Assembly (NCBI GenBank): GCA_944384125.1
Contig: CALWSF010000031.1
Span: forward strand, 1-36,146
Reading direction: 5' to 3'
From: an uncultured Lachnospiraceae bacterium
GTDB taxonomy: Bacteria > Bacillota > Clostridia > Lachnospirales > Lachnospiraceae
Length of the DNA stretch: 36,146 bases
Both the position numbers and the translations under genes were made by a program. The notes under the pieces are model-generated. The model was not told the DNA's origin, did no database searches, and worked only from the letters and a program-made list of their open reading frames with translations. Of the stretch, positions 8,558-16,766 are shown piece by piece (the first letter of the stretch is position 1; each line of letters begins with the position of its first letter).

Positions 8558-10009
8558 ATGGTAACCAATGACGCAACGCTTTTGCGTATTAAGCATGACA
8601 TACTTTACGAGGTGGCAAAGCTGGCCTGGAACGGACAGCTGGAGGACGGACGGGATGATATTCCTTATGTAATCAGTCCGGGACCGCAGGCAAAGTACCG
8701 GTGCTGCGTGTATAAGGAGAGAGAGATCGTCCGGCAGAGAATCCGTCTGGCAGAGGGAAAGTGCCCCACTGACCGGAACACAAATAATGTTGTTCAGGTA
8801 ATCAATGCGGCCTGTGAGGAGTGCCCCATCGCATCTTATACTGTTACGGATAACTGTCGGAAGTGCATGGGAAAAGCGTGCCAGAATTCCTGTCCGTTCG
8901 GAGCGATTACCATTGGAAATACGAAAGCTCATATTGATCCTGACAAGTGCCGGGAGTGTGGAAAATGTGCCCAGGCCTGCCCGTACAATGCCATTGCCCA
9001 TCTGGAGCGTCCCTGCAAGAAGGTATGCCCGGTAGATGCCATTACGTATGATGAGTACGGTATCTGTGTAATTGATGAGAAGAAATGTATTCAGTGCGGT
9101 GCCTGCATCCACAGCTGTCCGTTTGGAGCTATCGGTTCCAAGACTTTTATGGTTGATGTTATCCGCCTGATCAATGCGGGAAAGAAAGTTGTTGCCATGA
9201 TGGCGCCTGCCACAGAGGGACAGTTCGGCCCGGATATTACGTTCTCAAGCTGGAGAACGGCTCTTAAGAAAATCGGTTTTGCCGATATGATTGAGGTTGG
9301 CCTGGGCGGCGATATGACGGCAGCTGCTGAGGCGGAGGAGTGGGCAGAAGCCTATAAGCAGGGAAAGAAGATGACCACATCCTGCTGTCCGGCATTTGTA
9401 AACATGATCAAGCAGCATTTCCCGGAACTTCTTGACAATATGTCTACGACGGTTTCTCCCATGTGTGCCGTATCCCGTATGCTCAAGGCAAAGGATCCGG
9501 GTGTTATCACAGTATTTATCGGGCCGTGTATTGCCAAGAAGAGCGAGACGCTTGATCTGAATATTCAGGGAAATGCGGATTATGCAATGACATACGGAGA
9601 GATCCGTGCCATGCTGCGCGCAAAAGATGTTATTCTTGAGCCGGAGGAGAACGATACACAGGAGGCCAGTGTATTCGGAAAACGGTTTGGAAACGGCGGC
9701 GGTGTAACGGCAGCAGTTCTTCAGTGCCTCAAGGAGACCGGCGAGAATGACGATATCAAGGTTGCACGCTGCAACGGTGCGGCTGAGTGCAAGAAGGCTC
9801 TGATGCTTCTTAAGGTTGGACGTCTCCCGGAAGACTTCATCGAGGGAATGGCATGCGTGGGAGGCTGTGTTGGCGGACCCAGCAAGCACAAGACGGAGAT
9901 GGAAGCAAAGAAATCAAGAGACAAACTGATTGCAGAGGCAGATGCAAGAGAAGTGCATGAGAATCTGAAAAATTATGATATGGCATCCTTCTCCATGCAC
10001 CGCCACTGA
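8558..10009 (+). CDS. Monomeric [FeFe]-hydrogenase, group B-like, catalytic type
   Basis: This 483-residue enzyme has an N-terminal ~85-residue region, then a ferredoxin module with several [4Fe-4S] motifs ('CGKCAQACP', 'CKKVCP', 'CIQCGACIHSCP'; about 85-215), then the H-cluster domain. All H-cluster motifs are intact: L1 'TTSCCPAF' with Cys276 and the proton-relay Cys277, L2 'IGPCIAKK' with Cys324, L3 'GMACVGGCVGGPS' with Cys433 and Cys437. The 'GGPS' ending of L3 resembles group B enzymes of anaerobic gut Firmicutes and Bacteroidetes, which are considered fermentative H2 producers. AAAGGAGG lies 8 nt before the ATG. It is the last gene of the operon, with a weak terminator after it. Hydrogenase maturases (HydE/F/G) are not in the window. 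Confidence 0.92.
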   Translation: MVTNDATLLRIKHDILYEVAKLAWNGQLEDGRDDIPYVISPGPQAKYRCCVYKEREIVRQRIRLAEGKCPTDRNTNNVVQVINAACEECPIASYTVTDNCRKCMGKACQNSCPFGAITIGNTKAHIDPDKCRECGKCAQACPYNAIAHLERPCKKVCPVDAITYDEYGICVIDEKKCIQCGACIHSCPFGAIGSKTFMVDVIRLINAGKKVVAMMAPATEGQFGPDITFSSWRTALKKIGFADMIEVGLGGDMTAAAEAEEWAEAYKQGKKMTTSCCPAFVNMIKQHFPELLDNMSTTVSPMCAVSRMLKAKDPGVITVFIGPCIAKKSETLDLNIQGNADYAMTYGEIRAMLRAKDVILEPEENDTQEASVFGKRFGNGGGVTAAVLQCLKETGENDDIKVARCNGAAECKKALMLLKVGRLPEDFIEGMACVGGCVGGPSKHKTEMEAKKSRDKLIAEADAREVHENLKNYDMASFSMHRH

Positions 10010-10079
10010 TAAGCGGACACGGACGGGACAAAGCAATACAGTGCGGATTTAATGCTGATAAAGAATGAAATCTGATATG

Positions 10080-10117
10080 GCGGTGCAGACTCAGAAAATG
10101 GGACTGCACCGCTTCCT
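10080..10117 (+). terminator. Probable terminator of the hydrogenase operon
   Basis: GCGGTGCAG (10080-10088) pairs perfectly with CTGCACCGC (10104-10112), with a 15-nt loop and a weak T-rich tail. It sits 70 bp beyond the hydrogenase stop. The poor T tract makes the call moderate. Confidence 0.5.
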
Positions 10118-10119
10118 TA

Positions 10120-10337
10120 TGGCTTGAAAAAGAATATGATGATATAAAGCACGGGAAAGTGCCATTTTGGATGGAACGACAGTATACCAGAGCGGGTAAA
10201 GGGAAATTTTCAGCGATAAGAAATGCTGGGCACATAATGGTTACCATCCCGACTACAGGCCAAACTGGAACAACGAAATTGAAGAAGAGCTGAACCTGAT
10301 TCGAGAACATTCCCCTATCCCTCTGCCGGGAAGGTAA
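10120..10337 (+). pseudogene. Frameshifted coding remnant, unknown family
   Basis: Two adjoining frames read like one protein broken by a frameshift. The first frame gives 'WLEKEYDDIKHGKVPFWMER' and continues to about 10210. The next frame gives 'KKCWAHNGYHPDYRPNW' followed by 'NNEIEEELNLIREH' and a stop at 10335-10337. The composition (charged, Trp/Tyr/His-rich) looks protein-like, and no single frame is open across it. There is no start codon or ribosome-binding site. I do not recognise the family. It begins immediately after the hydrogenase terminator and opens an eroded region that extends to about 14.2 kb. The area from 10338 to 10570 shows nothing I can support. Confidence 0.4.
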
Positions 10338-10570
10338 CGATTTATAAACCCCTTTAGGGACTAAAGGTGCATTTCCATACATGCCTGACAAGTCAAATTT
10401 TATTTGTATTAAATCGGGAAGGTATGTTTTTCCATTTTTTCCACTGTCTCTTTGAGGCTGGAACAACATCAGCTCCCACATTGCAAACCTTTCAGACTAT
10501 TTTGTAACAAGTGACGGATGAAGGCAAGAGGCGTTCCCAGCATTTTCTGCTTCTGAGAGGAGAAAAAAGA

Positions 10571-10669
10571 ATGTTTCTGATTCCATTGGCACTTTTGGCA
10601 GCAGAAATTCTATTTGCCATCTTCTCTATCCTCTATAATGGTTTTGCAGTTTTTCTTCTGCAGGCTTAA
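10571..10669 (+). CDS. Small hydrophobic peptide (32 aa), hypothetical
   Basis: An ATG 7 nt after GAGAGGAGA opens a 32-codon frame with a single hydrophobic stretch ('LIPLALLAAEILFAIFSILY') and no charged residue except one Glu. It could be a small membrane peptide, a leader, or chance. It lies in an eroded region, so it may also be the signal segment of a lost gene. No family recognised. Confidence 0.3.
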   Translation: MFLIPLALLAAEILFAIFSILYNGFAVFLLQA

Positions 10670-10686
10670 GAGGTCCTGCCAAGTCT

Positions 10687-11244
10687 TTGTTGCTGAAGCA
10701 GCCAGGGGAGAGGACATATCCCTGTTTTTCTTTCAAAGAGATTGGGTTTTCAAAACGGAATGAAGAGATAAATCGGAAGTTATTGGAAATTTATATGAGT
10801 ATGGAATATGATGTAAATTCTGCTTTTTTATATATTAAGCGAATTATGGAGAAACATAAAAAAGAAATTGAAGAACATCAATACCAACACGGGATTTATG
10901 TTACGGAACAATTTTATAATTGGTATTGTCACGGTTTATTATCGGCTGATGACTTATACACTCTCATTGATTGTCATGACAATTCAGAGCCTGGCGGTAT
11001 CTTTCGTTTTGCTGAATCTTGTGAAATGGAAATGTGCGAAGACATACATTATATGTGGGAAATTATTTTGACAATATTTATGGTTATTGTATGTATTGCT
11101 TATCAAAAAGAGAATAGAAAATATGTTCCCCAAGACATAGAAGCAATAAACCCTGTCAGGATAAGTGATTTTTTCAGGCAAATTGAATTGGGGACAGATC
11201 CAAAAGAATTATTGCAATATTTTGAAAAAGAAGTATGCTATTGA
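10687..11244 (+). CDS. Imm6-like putative immunity protein, N-terminus uncertain
   Basis: The open frame encodes up to 185 residues, but it begins with TTG and has no convincing ribosome-binding site. The true start may be Met37 or Met39 (about 10795-10801), or the 5' end may be lost. The protein is mainly helical and soluble with one moderately hydrophobic helix ('MWEIILTIFMVIVCIAYQ'). The segment 'IAYQKENRKYVPQDIE' followed by an acidic helix recalls the Imm6 immunity family of polymorphic-toxin systems, where a Trp-Glu helix and a 'PQ-x-IE' element recur. Such proteins bind and block a cognate toxin in the cytosol. No toxin gene is adjacent, so it would be an orphan immunity gene. Family membership is from memory of the motif only. 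Confidence 0.5.
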   Translation: MLLKQPGERTYPCFSFKEIGFSKRNEEINRKLLEIYMSMEYDVNSAFLYIKRIMEKHKKEIEEHQYQHGIYVTEQFYNWYCHGLLSADDLYTLIDCHDNSEPGGIFRFAESCEMEMCEDIHYMWEIILTIFMVIVCIAYQKENRKYVPQDIEAINPVRISDFFRQIELGTDPKELLQYFEKEVCY

Positions 11245-11432
11245 AAATTCCCATTTACTATTACCATCGGGTCAATGTGACTCAAAACAGACAGCTGTAT
11301 ACCGGCTTCTGCCTCCAGACACTTTGTTCAGCCAGCGGGCGGCAGAAAAAGTTGCGGAAATAAAAAGAGAAACAATGTTATAAAATGGACTTAAGTATAT
11401 GTGGAATCGTTTGTTTTGGAGGTGGGACTGAT

Positions 11433-11897
11433 ATGCTTTCCTTAGATATTAAAGTAAAAGAGGCTTTGGAAAAAATCAATTTTGTGAAAAGATACGAATT
11501 GTTATCAGATACATTTAACGGAGAAAAAACACCTCTGAAAGAAAGGCTGCGCTATATTGATGGGGAAATTGTTTTAAACTGCCTTGCACAGCTGGGATAT
11601 AAAGCGTATTTTGAGAGTAAAGAGAAATATTTCGGGATTGAGGAAGTTCAGATAGGAACTTATACATTTTCCTGTAATATTATCTTATACGGCGGCATGG
11701 CAGATATAGTTTGGATTGTAAAAGAAAGCGGAAATCTTATTTTAGGGCTGCCAATAGGAGAATACTCAAGATTGATGATTGCTCCAAACTACAAAATAAT
11801 GAAGCCAATCTTTGGGACCTATGAAGATTTAGATGAAATATTTGAATCAATTTTCAAACTATTTGAAGATTTTAAGAAAGCGATGGCTGCTTTATAA
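11433..11897 (+). CDS. Hypothetical protein (154 aa), possible orphan immunity-type gene
   Basis: I use the ATG at 11433, preceded by GGAGGTGG, instead of the upstream in-frame ATG at 11385. The 154-residue product is acidic, soluble and alpha/beta, starting 'MLSLDIKVKEALEKINFVKR' with a beta-rich middle ('VQIGTYTFSCNIILYGG') and a helical acidic C-terminus ('DLDEIFESIFKLFEDFKKA'). It has no signal peptide or membrane segment. I do not recognise the family. The size, acidity and company of immunity-like fragments suggest a toxin-immunity or similar accessory protein, which is inference from context. About 190 bp upstream (11245-11432) is non-coding or remnant sequence. Confidence 0.6.
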   Translation: MLSLDIKVKEALEKINFVKRYELLSDTFNGEKTPLKERLRYIDGEIVLNCLAQLGYKAYFESKEKYFGIEEVQIGTYTFSCNIILYGGMADIVWIVKESGNLILGLPIGEYSRLMIAPNYKIMKPIFGTYEDLDEIFESIFKLFEDFKKAMAAL

Positions 11898-12250
11898 GGA
11901 TAAGCTGCCATGATTGTTTTTTGCAGTCGTCAAACATTTATAACAGACTATATTTAAGTTTCATTTCACGATTGCAAAGCACGGGAAATCTCTTCAGGAG
12001 CAGAGCAGTCCGGCGAATAAAAAACAGGAAAAAATCAGAGGCAGGCCGGCAGCCTGTGTTCTTTCCTGTTCGGAGCAGGGTGCAGAGATTGATGAGTTTA
12101 CTTTTTAAATCAGGCAGGATTGGAAATCTGCAATGGCCAGCCACGAAGGAAAGAATGCGGATGTACTTTCAAAAATTTTCAGAAAATAATCCGCAGGAGA
12201 TATTACAGACAGAGTAATATTCTATTTCCGATATTTTATATGGGGAGTAG
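11898..12250. other. Gene-free stretch with coding-like debris
   Basis: No gene with a start codon, ribosome-binding site and protein-like composition is visible. A short + frame ending at 12217 ('ERMRMYFQKFSENNPQEIL') looks protein-like and may be the tail of a lost gene. No repeats or terminators were recognised. Confidence 0.4.
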
Positions 12251-12412
12251 TATTGGTTTACAAAATTTCTTGTTTGCTATGAAAAACTCTATGGAAAAAA
12301 CGGCGGTATGCGTCAAAAGCAATTCAAAATTATTGAGGCAATGGAGTTTGCAGATATTGTAGATTGCTCAACTCTGGAACAGATAGAGCATGAATCAGGG
12401 TACAGCGACTGA
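12251..12412 (+). pseudogene. 3' remnant of an unidentified gene
   Basis: A frame opened by a stop at 12248-12250 reads 'YWFTKFLVCYEKLYGKNGG' followed by 'MRQKQFKIIEAMEFADIVD' and ends at 12410-12412. It looks like the C-terminal end of a soluble helical protein. There is no usable start with a ribosome-binding site at the front; an internal ATG at about 12308 would give only 34 residues. Not recognised; probably the tail of a deleted immunity-type gene. Confidence 0.35.
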
Positions 12413-12481
12413 TGTTGAGCAGTATTGTTACCACCTATGGACACTTTGTCCGGCCATCGGGTGGAGAAAGGGAAAAAGCTT

Positions 12482-13273
12482 ATGAAGAACAGGAAAAAGC
12501 TGCAAATCAAAATCATCGTGCTTGTGCTGTGTCTGCTGTTGATCATCGCAGTCATTTTGCTGCTGGTGCTGATATGTCAGCACCTGTGGCTGCTGTTCTT
12601 TGTTGGCCCCCTTTCATTCTATGCTCTTTACCGTTTCTGCTTCGGATCATCAGAGAAACGAAAGCAGGCGCGGGAGAGAAAGGCTGCCATTAAAGCCGAA
12701 CGCCGCCAATGGCGGGAGCACAGTTTTTTTTCCGTTTCCAAGCGTGGACGGGCTGCCTATCTTATTCTTTGTTTTGAAGAATCTCTGAAATTTTATGACA
12801 GCGAGAATTTGGATTCCTGGAAATGGCTTCTCGGCGAATTGTGGCAAATTACATCCACCTGGGACATTGATGGATGGGTGGGCAGGGTTTGTGATGCCTC
12901 ACAGGAAACGGTGCTGGAGTATCATTCTTATCAGGATTGGGAGGAACACACGAAAAACGTTGGTTCCTGGTGCAACCTGAGTGAGGAAGAATTCGTTTCT
13001 TTACAGCAGTTATATCGTCAGAACAGGCCGTTTTTCCCGGTTATTTATGGACTTTATGAAACGATTCTTGATGTTATTATACTGGATTGGGGGGAGCTGG
13101 AAACCAATCACACCCCATCTGCCTTATCTGCCGTGGAACAGGCGCAACACATATTGACAGAGCATGGTATCCCCTTTCCACAGGATCAGCGGGCATTGAA
13201 TTTTATTATGAACCACCGGGATGGACATTATGGGGAACCATTTGATGGTATTTTACTATCCTCTGTTCTGTAA
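12482..13273 (+). CDS. Membrane-tethered hypothetical protein (263 aa)
   Basis: The ATG at 12482 is preceded by GGAGAAAGGG; an upstream in-frame ATG at 12425 has no such site. The 263-residue product begins with a basic head (MKNRKKLQIK), two adjacent hydrophobic segments (about 11-50, 'IIVLVLCLLLIIAVILLLVL' then a second helix), a basic stretch (KRKQARERKAAIKAERR), and a soluble ~190-residue C-terminal domain rich in Trp and acidic residues ('SWKWLLGELWQITSTWDIDG', 'HYGEPFDGILL'). The positive-inside pattern puts the domain in the cytosol. I do not recognise the family. A membrane-anchored immunity protein guarding against a toxin is possible from its neighbours. The gene appears intact, unlike most of its surroundings. 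Confidence 0.6.
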   Translation: MKNRKKLQIKIIVLVLCLLLIIAVILLLVLICQHLWLLFFVGPLSFYALYRFCFGSSEKRKQARERKAAIKAERRQWREHSFFSVSKRGRAAYLILCFEESLKFYDSENLDSWKWLLGELWQITSTWDIDGWVGRVCDASQETVLEYHSYQDWEEHTKNVGSWCNLSEEEFVSLQQLYRQNRPFFPVIYGLYETILDVIILDWGELETNHTPSALSAVEQAQHILTEHGIPFPQDQRALNFIMNHRDGHYGEPFDGILLSSVL

Positions 13274-13417
13274 GCGGCATCCAAATCAGTGACAGCCCTT
13301 AAAGCGGGAATACTTTTCCCTTTGTTTCGCGGATAATATAACAGAATCAAAATTATGCAAGGGCGAGCATGGCAGCATGAAAATTCTGCTGCGGATCTGC
13401 GGGGCGCTGCACTGTGA

Positions 13418-13735
13418 TATTGCAGATGTGATCAATGTGAGTATAACTGGGATACCGGATTTGAATTACCCAAAGAAATACTGGAGAGCCCTGATTGTGA
13501 TTTGGCATTGGCATTAGAGATATTTTATTTGGCTGATGGTTATGGCTATTTAGAAAAACCGGTAAAAGAAGATACATTTGAAGAATGGAACAGTTTTATT
13601 GATACACTTTATAATGATATACTGAATCATAAATTTCCAAAGTCAGGTATATCATTTGAAATCCCATTAAGTAAAGTTCAGAAATACAAACTCAAAAAAA
13701 GAGTTATTTCAGAAATCTTTTTGACTGACTTATAG
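13418..13735 (+). pseudogene. 5'-truncated DUF4274-like gene
   Basis: From a stop at 13415-13417 the frame runs to 13735 and encodes 'CEYNWDTGFELPKEILESPD' followed by 'CDLALALEIFYLADGYGYLE' and a charged helical tail. The Tyr-Asn-Trp-Asp, Gly-Phe-Glu and Cys-Asp-Leu...Ala-Leu...Phe-Tyr-Leu-Ala-Asp-Gly pattern matches my recollection of the DUF4274 family, found in many toxin-immunity loci. The expected N-terminal helix and start codon are missing, since the frame is closed by the upstream stop. A TTG at 13502 would give 77 residues but leaves out the conserved motif. Its function is unknown. Truncation is seen in the sequence; the family name is moderate. Confidence 0.5.
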
Positions 13736-13833
13736 TGTTCCATTTATTACCCGTTTGTAGACCCGATTACGAAGTTGTAAAGGTTGTTATGTAAATATTG
13801 TTTAAAATTGGTTAATATAGACTTGATATTGAT

Positions 13834-14195
13834 ATGAAAGAGGTTTGTGAGTGCTATGTAAACTGTGCAGATAATGATGGAGATTTATTATATGGCTGTT
13901 TTTATCATGTTGTGGGGCTTTGTTAGATGGAGAGAGTGCTGGATAGAAATTGGGGAAATATTTGCCGTTGGGACAGCAAAGTCACATTTTCAATTTCTTC
14001 TGATTTCTGGATTTCTTTCCAAGAATATGCTGTATTATTGGAGAAAGATTTTCCGCTTCCTGCTATTCGGATCGAATTTTTGGCCTAAATTCCTTGTGTA
14101 CTGAAAAAGAAATCACTATATATGCACTTTCGACCATATCAGAGCGTGATATTTTGCTTGAGTCTGAAAATGCGGTAAGCTATAAAGCAGGATAG
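13834..14195 (+). pseudogene. Degenerate gene with in-frame stop and frameshift
   Basis: An ATG at 13834 opens 'MKEVCECYVNCADNDGDLLY', reaches a TAG, and the same frame continues after it as 'MERVLDRNWGNICRWDSKVT' and 'EYAVLLEKDFPLPAIRIEF' to a second stop. A different frame then carries on as 'NSLCTEKEITIYALSTISER' and 'DILLESENAVSYKAG' to the TAG at 14193-14195. All parts look like one soluble protein of about 115 residues broken by one nonsense mutation and one frameshift. The family is not recognised. It is probably another decayed accessory or immunity-type gene. Confidence 0.5.
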
Positions 14196-14657
14196 AATTC
14201 TGATTATTGGTTCTTTACAACTAATTAAAATCCGGACTTTATATCAGGAGAATCGGCGTCTATAAAACACAGGCAAACTTCTTTCTGCAATTTAATGTAC
14301 TTTATCTTGCATTCCATTATCAACTGTGCTACACTTTCTTTATCTGAAAATCTTAATTTCCTGATATAACAGGATATCTTTTATTTCTTAAACCGTTTGT
14401 GATACGGAAAATTCCATTTATTAGTTTTAGTTTGATTTGCTGATGTGTATCTGTGTATTTAATTCTGCTTTTCTGTCCTGATTTATTTTACTGTTTAAAA
14501 CGATTCTGTTTCAATTCTTTAAATCTGTTCTGAATTTTTACAGGTTGCTTCTGTTTTGCAGCCGTATTCTGTAGTTTTCCATGGTACGGGTTAATGCTTT
14601 GTGAACCGCCTTACAGAAAGATAAAGGGCGGAATATATTTTTTCGGGAGGGATATAT
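14196..14657. other. AT-rich gene-free stretch upstream of the surface-protein genes
   Basis: No open frame, terminator or clear repeat is visible in about 460 bp. The sequence is very T-rich on the + strand. It must contain the promoter of the downstream surface-protein genes, but I could not choose a convincing -35/-10 pair. Confidence 0.5.
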
Positions 14658-16691
14658 GTGAGAGGTAAAAAAAGATGGAGGGGGCGGCTGGCCGCATTCC
14701 TGTTTATTTTGGCTGCAGTTTTTCTGCGAACGGTTCAGATCCGGGCCGAACCTGTCAGGATGGTATCGTATATCATTGAATTTTCGGATGAACAGGACAG
14801 CAATACGTACATATTTTATCCGCAATCCGGTACGCTTCCGGAAGGAGAGGCGGTAAAGGTTATCTTTCCGGAGCAGATTGTGGGGCGGGACGGATATCAG
14901 TGGACCGCAACTGTCTCTTCTCCGCAGATGTTTGAGCTGATCGGTGCCGGAACACACAAATTTACGGTTTCCTACGAAAGAGGAGACAAAGTTGTATCAG
15001 AAACAGATTCGGATGAACCGGAGAGAGTGCGGCTTAAGGAGTGGCTTGCCCGCTCCTGGGAAGCGGACTGTGCCATTACCGGGCAGGATTCGTCCGGCCC
15101 GGTAAGCCCGTACCTCATATCGGCAAATGAGGCGGAAAACAACCAGCGGATCCGGAACCTGGTATCAGCCATCCGGGACGGTAATTCCCATGACTTTTAC
15201 CTCATCGGAAAGGATTATTCTCCCTCCACTCGGATCATGGGGACGGAGTTTGATACAGTCTATTCCGCCAGCCAGGTGGATTCCTTCCGGCTGGATGGTT
15301 CCGACTATGAGGTGTGGCGGGTGTCCGTTACCCGCCGGTGGGATACGGAAAGCTGTTCCCACCGCTATGAGATGGTTTCCCAGGTGGAAAATACATGCCT
15401 GAAAAACGGGTCCCGGATCTGGCGCTGCCTGCTCTGTCAGACGGAAAAGACAGAGATTCTTCCGGCCATGGGTCATGGGGATAAGAACGGGGATACAGTC
15501 TGCGACCGGTGCGGCGCCCGTTATACGGAGCAGCAGGCGGGAAGTGTTCTCTCAACCATTCTTTCCCTGGACGGAAAGGAACTTCCCCTTACCTTTACCT
15601 GTGTGGATGAAGATTATGCGGGAACCGGATATATGCTGTATGTCTGCGACGATGTGCTGATGCCGGATATAACCGGACCCTTTTATGAGCATGACAGTTA
15701 TGATGATTCGCCGGGCGATCAGTGGCTGAATCTGACATTTGCAAACGGGCTTACCGTTTCCGGTGTATTAAAATCCGTGGAACGGGAGGATGCCGGAGGA
15801 AGGAGCGATAAGGCTTTTCTGCTCTCAAAGGAGGAGTATGAAGCCTACCGTGCAGCGAAAGTTCTTCCGGTCGGCTCCGGAATGCATTTTCTCCGGACAA
15901 TGGATGGGACCGGCGGGGTGTACCGCGCGGAGGTTGGGGGCGTCTTTCTGGCGGATATTTCTGCGGCGGATACGGGAATCCGGCCGACAATTCTTCTGGA
16001 AAAACCGGTAACAGGAGAAACGGCGGAGGAGACGGTCTGGAGCGAAGGGGATGTACAGCTTCGCCAGGTAGGGGAGGAAATCCTTTCCTTTACCTGTGTG
16101 GATACGGACTACCATGACTGGCAGGACACCCACCGGAAGGCAGCGCTTTTCCTCTGTGATTCCATCATCCGGGCGGATATTCTGACGACGCCGGCGGATG
16201 GGGAGGTAAAGACCCTTTCCTTCGGAGAAAACAATAATTATAAGACTTCGGATGTGCGGGAATGGCTTACATCGGCCAGTGCAAACAGTACCTTTAACAT
16301 GGAACCGATCCATACGGGCGTGCAGACGGCCTACACGGGAAGCACGGCGGCCGGGGGATTCGGACAGACAACGGAGAGCGGGCTTACCCGGTATGAAATC
16401 GGATATCAGCTGATGAATGACCGCCTGTTCTGCCTCTCTCTGGAGGAAGCGCTGAAATACCGGGAGGATCTCTGGCGGTTCGGAAGCGAAAGTGAAAATC
16501 CGGAGTCGCAGATGAGCGCGTATTCCCAGGGCTTTTACCTGCGGACACCGCTTTACCTGCAGGGAGAAAACGGAAGATTCGCTTATGGGAATCAGATCTA
16601 TGGGGTGGATTTAAATGGTTCCATTCATCCGGTGGGAACGGACAGTGAGACGTATGGCCTGCGGCCGGCTTTTGCGTTGCCGCAGCCATAG
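14658..16691 (+). CDS. Secreted protein with two DUF6273-like domains
   Basis: The 677-residue product starts with GTG at 14658, placed 8 nt after GGGAGG; the overlapping ATG two bases earlier would stop at once. It has a signal peptide (GRLAAFLFILAAVFL, cleavage likely after 'QIRA'). Residues about 233-288 hold a four-Cys zinc-ribbon-like motif ('CSHRYEM', 'WRCLLCQTEKTEILPAMGH', 'CDRCGARY') common in Firmicutes surface proteins. Two related domains follow: about 295-455 ('LPLTFTCVDEDY', 'AFLLSKEEYEAY') and about 470-677 ('ILSFTCVDTDYHDW', 'LFCLSLEEALKY', ending 'YGLRPAFAL'). The 'FLLS.EE' and 'LRPAF' signatures match DUF6273. No anchor is visible. It is probably co-transcribed with the cell-wall protein 75 bp downstream. 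Confidence 0.75.
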   Translation: MRGKKRWRGRLAAFLFILAAVFLRTVQIRAEPVRMVSYIIEFSDEQDSNTYIFYPQSGTLPEGEAVKVIFPEQIVGRDGYQWTATVSSPQMFELIGAGTHKFTVSYERGDKVVSETDSDEPERVRLKEWLARSWEADCAITGQDSSGPVSPYLISANEAENNQRIRNLVSAIRDGNSHDFYLIGKDYSPSTRIMGTEFDTVYSASQVDSFRLDGSDYEVWRVSVTRRWDTESCSHRYEMVSQVENTCLKNGSRIWRCLLCQTEKTEILPAMGHGDKNGDTVCDRCGARYTEQQAGSVLSTILSLDGKELPLTFTCVDEDYAGTGYMLYVCDDVLMPDITGPFYEHDSYDDSPGDQWLNLTFANGLTVSGVLKSVEREDAGGRSDKAFLLSKEEYEAYRAAKVLPVGSGMHFLRTMDGTGGVYRAEVGGVFLADISAADTGIRPTILLEKPVTGETAEETVWSEGDVQLRQVGEEILSFTCVDTDYHDWQDTHRKAALFLCDSIIRADILTTPADGEVKTLSFGENNNYKTSDVREWLTSASANSTFNMEPIHTGVQTAYTGSTAAGGFGQTTESGLTRYEIGYQLMNDRLFCLSLEEALKYREDLWRFGSESENPESQMSAYSQGFYLRTPLYLQGENGRFAYGNQIYGVDLNGSIHPVGTDSETYGLRPAFALPQP

Positions 16692-16766
16692 GAATAAAAG
16701 AGATATGGCCTGCGGATGGCCTGTGGGCCGCTGCAGCTATAAAGAAGCAGATGGAGGAGTTTTGGA

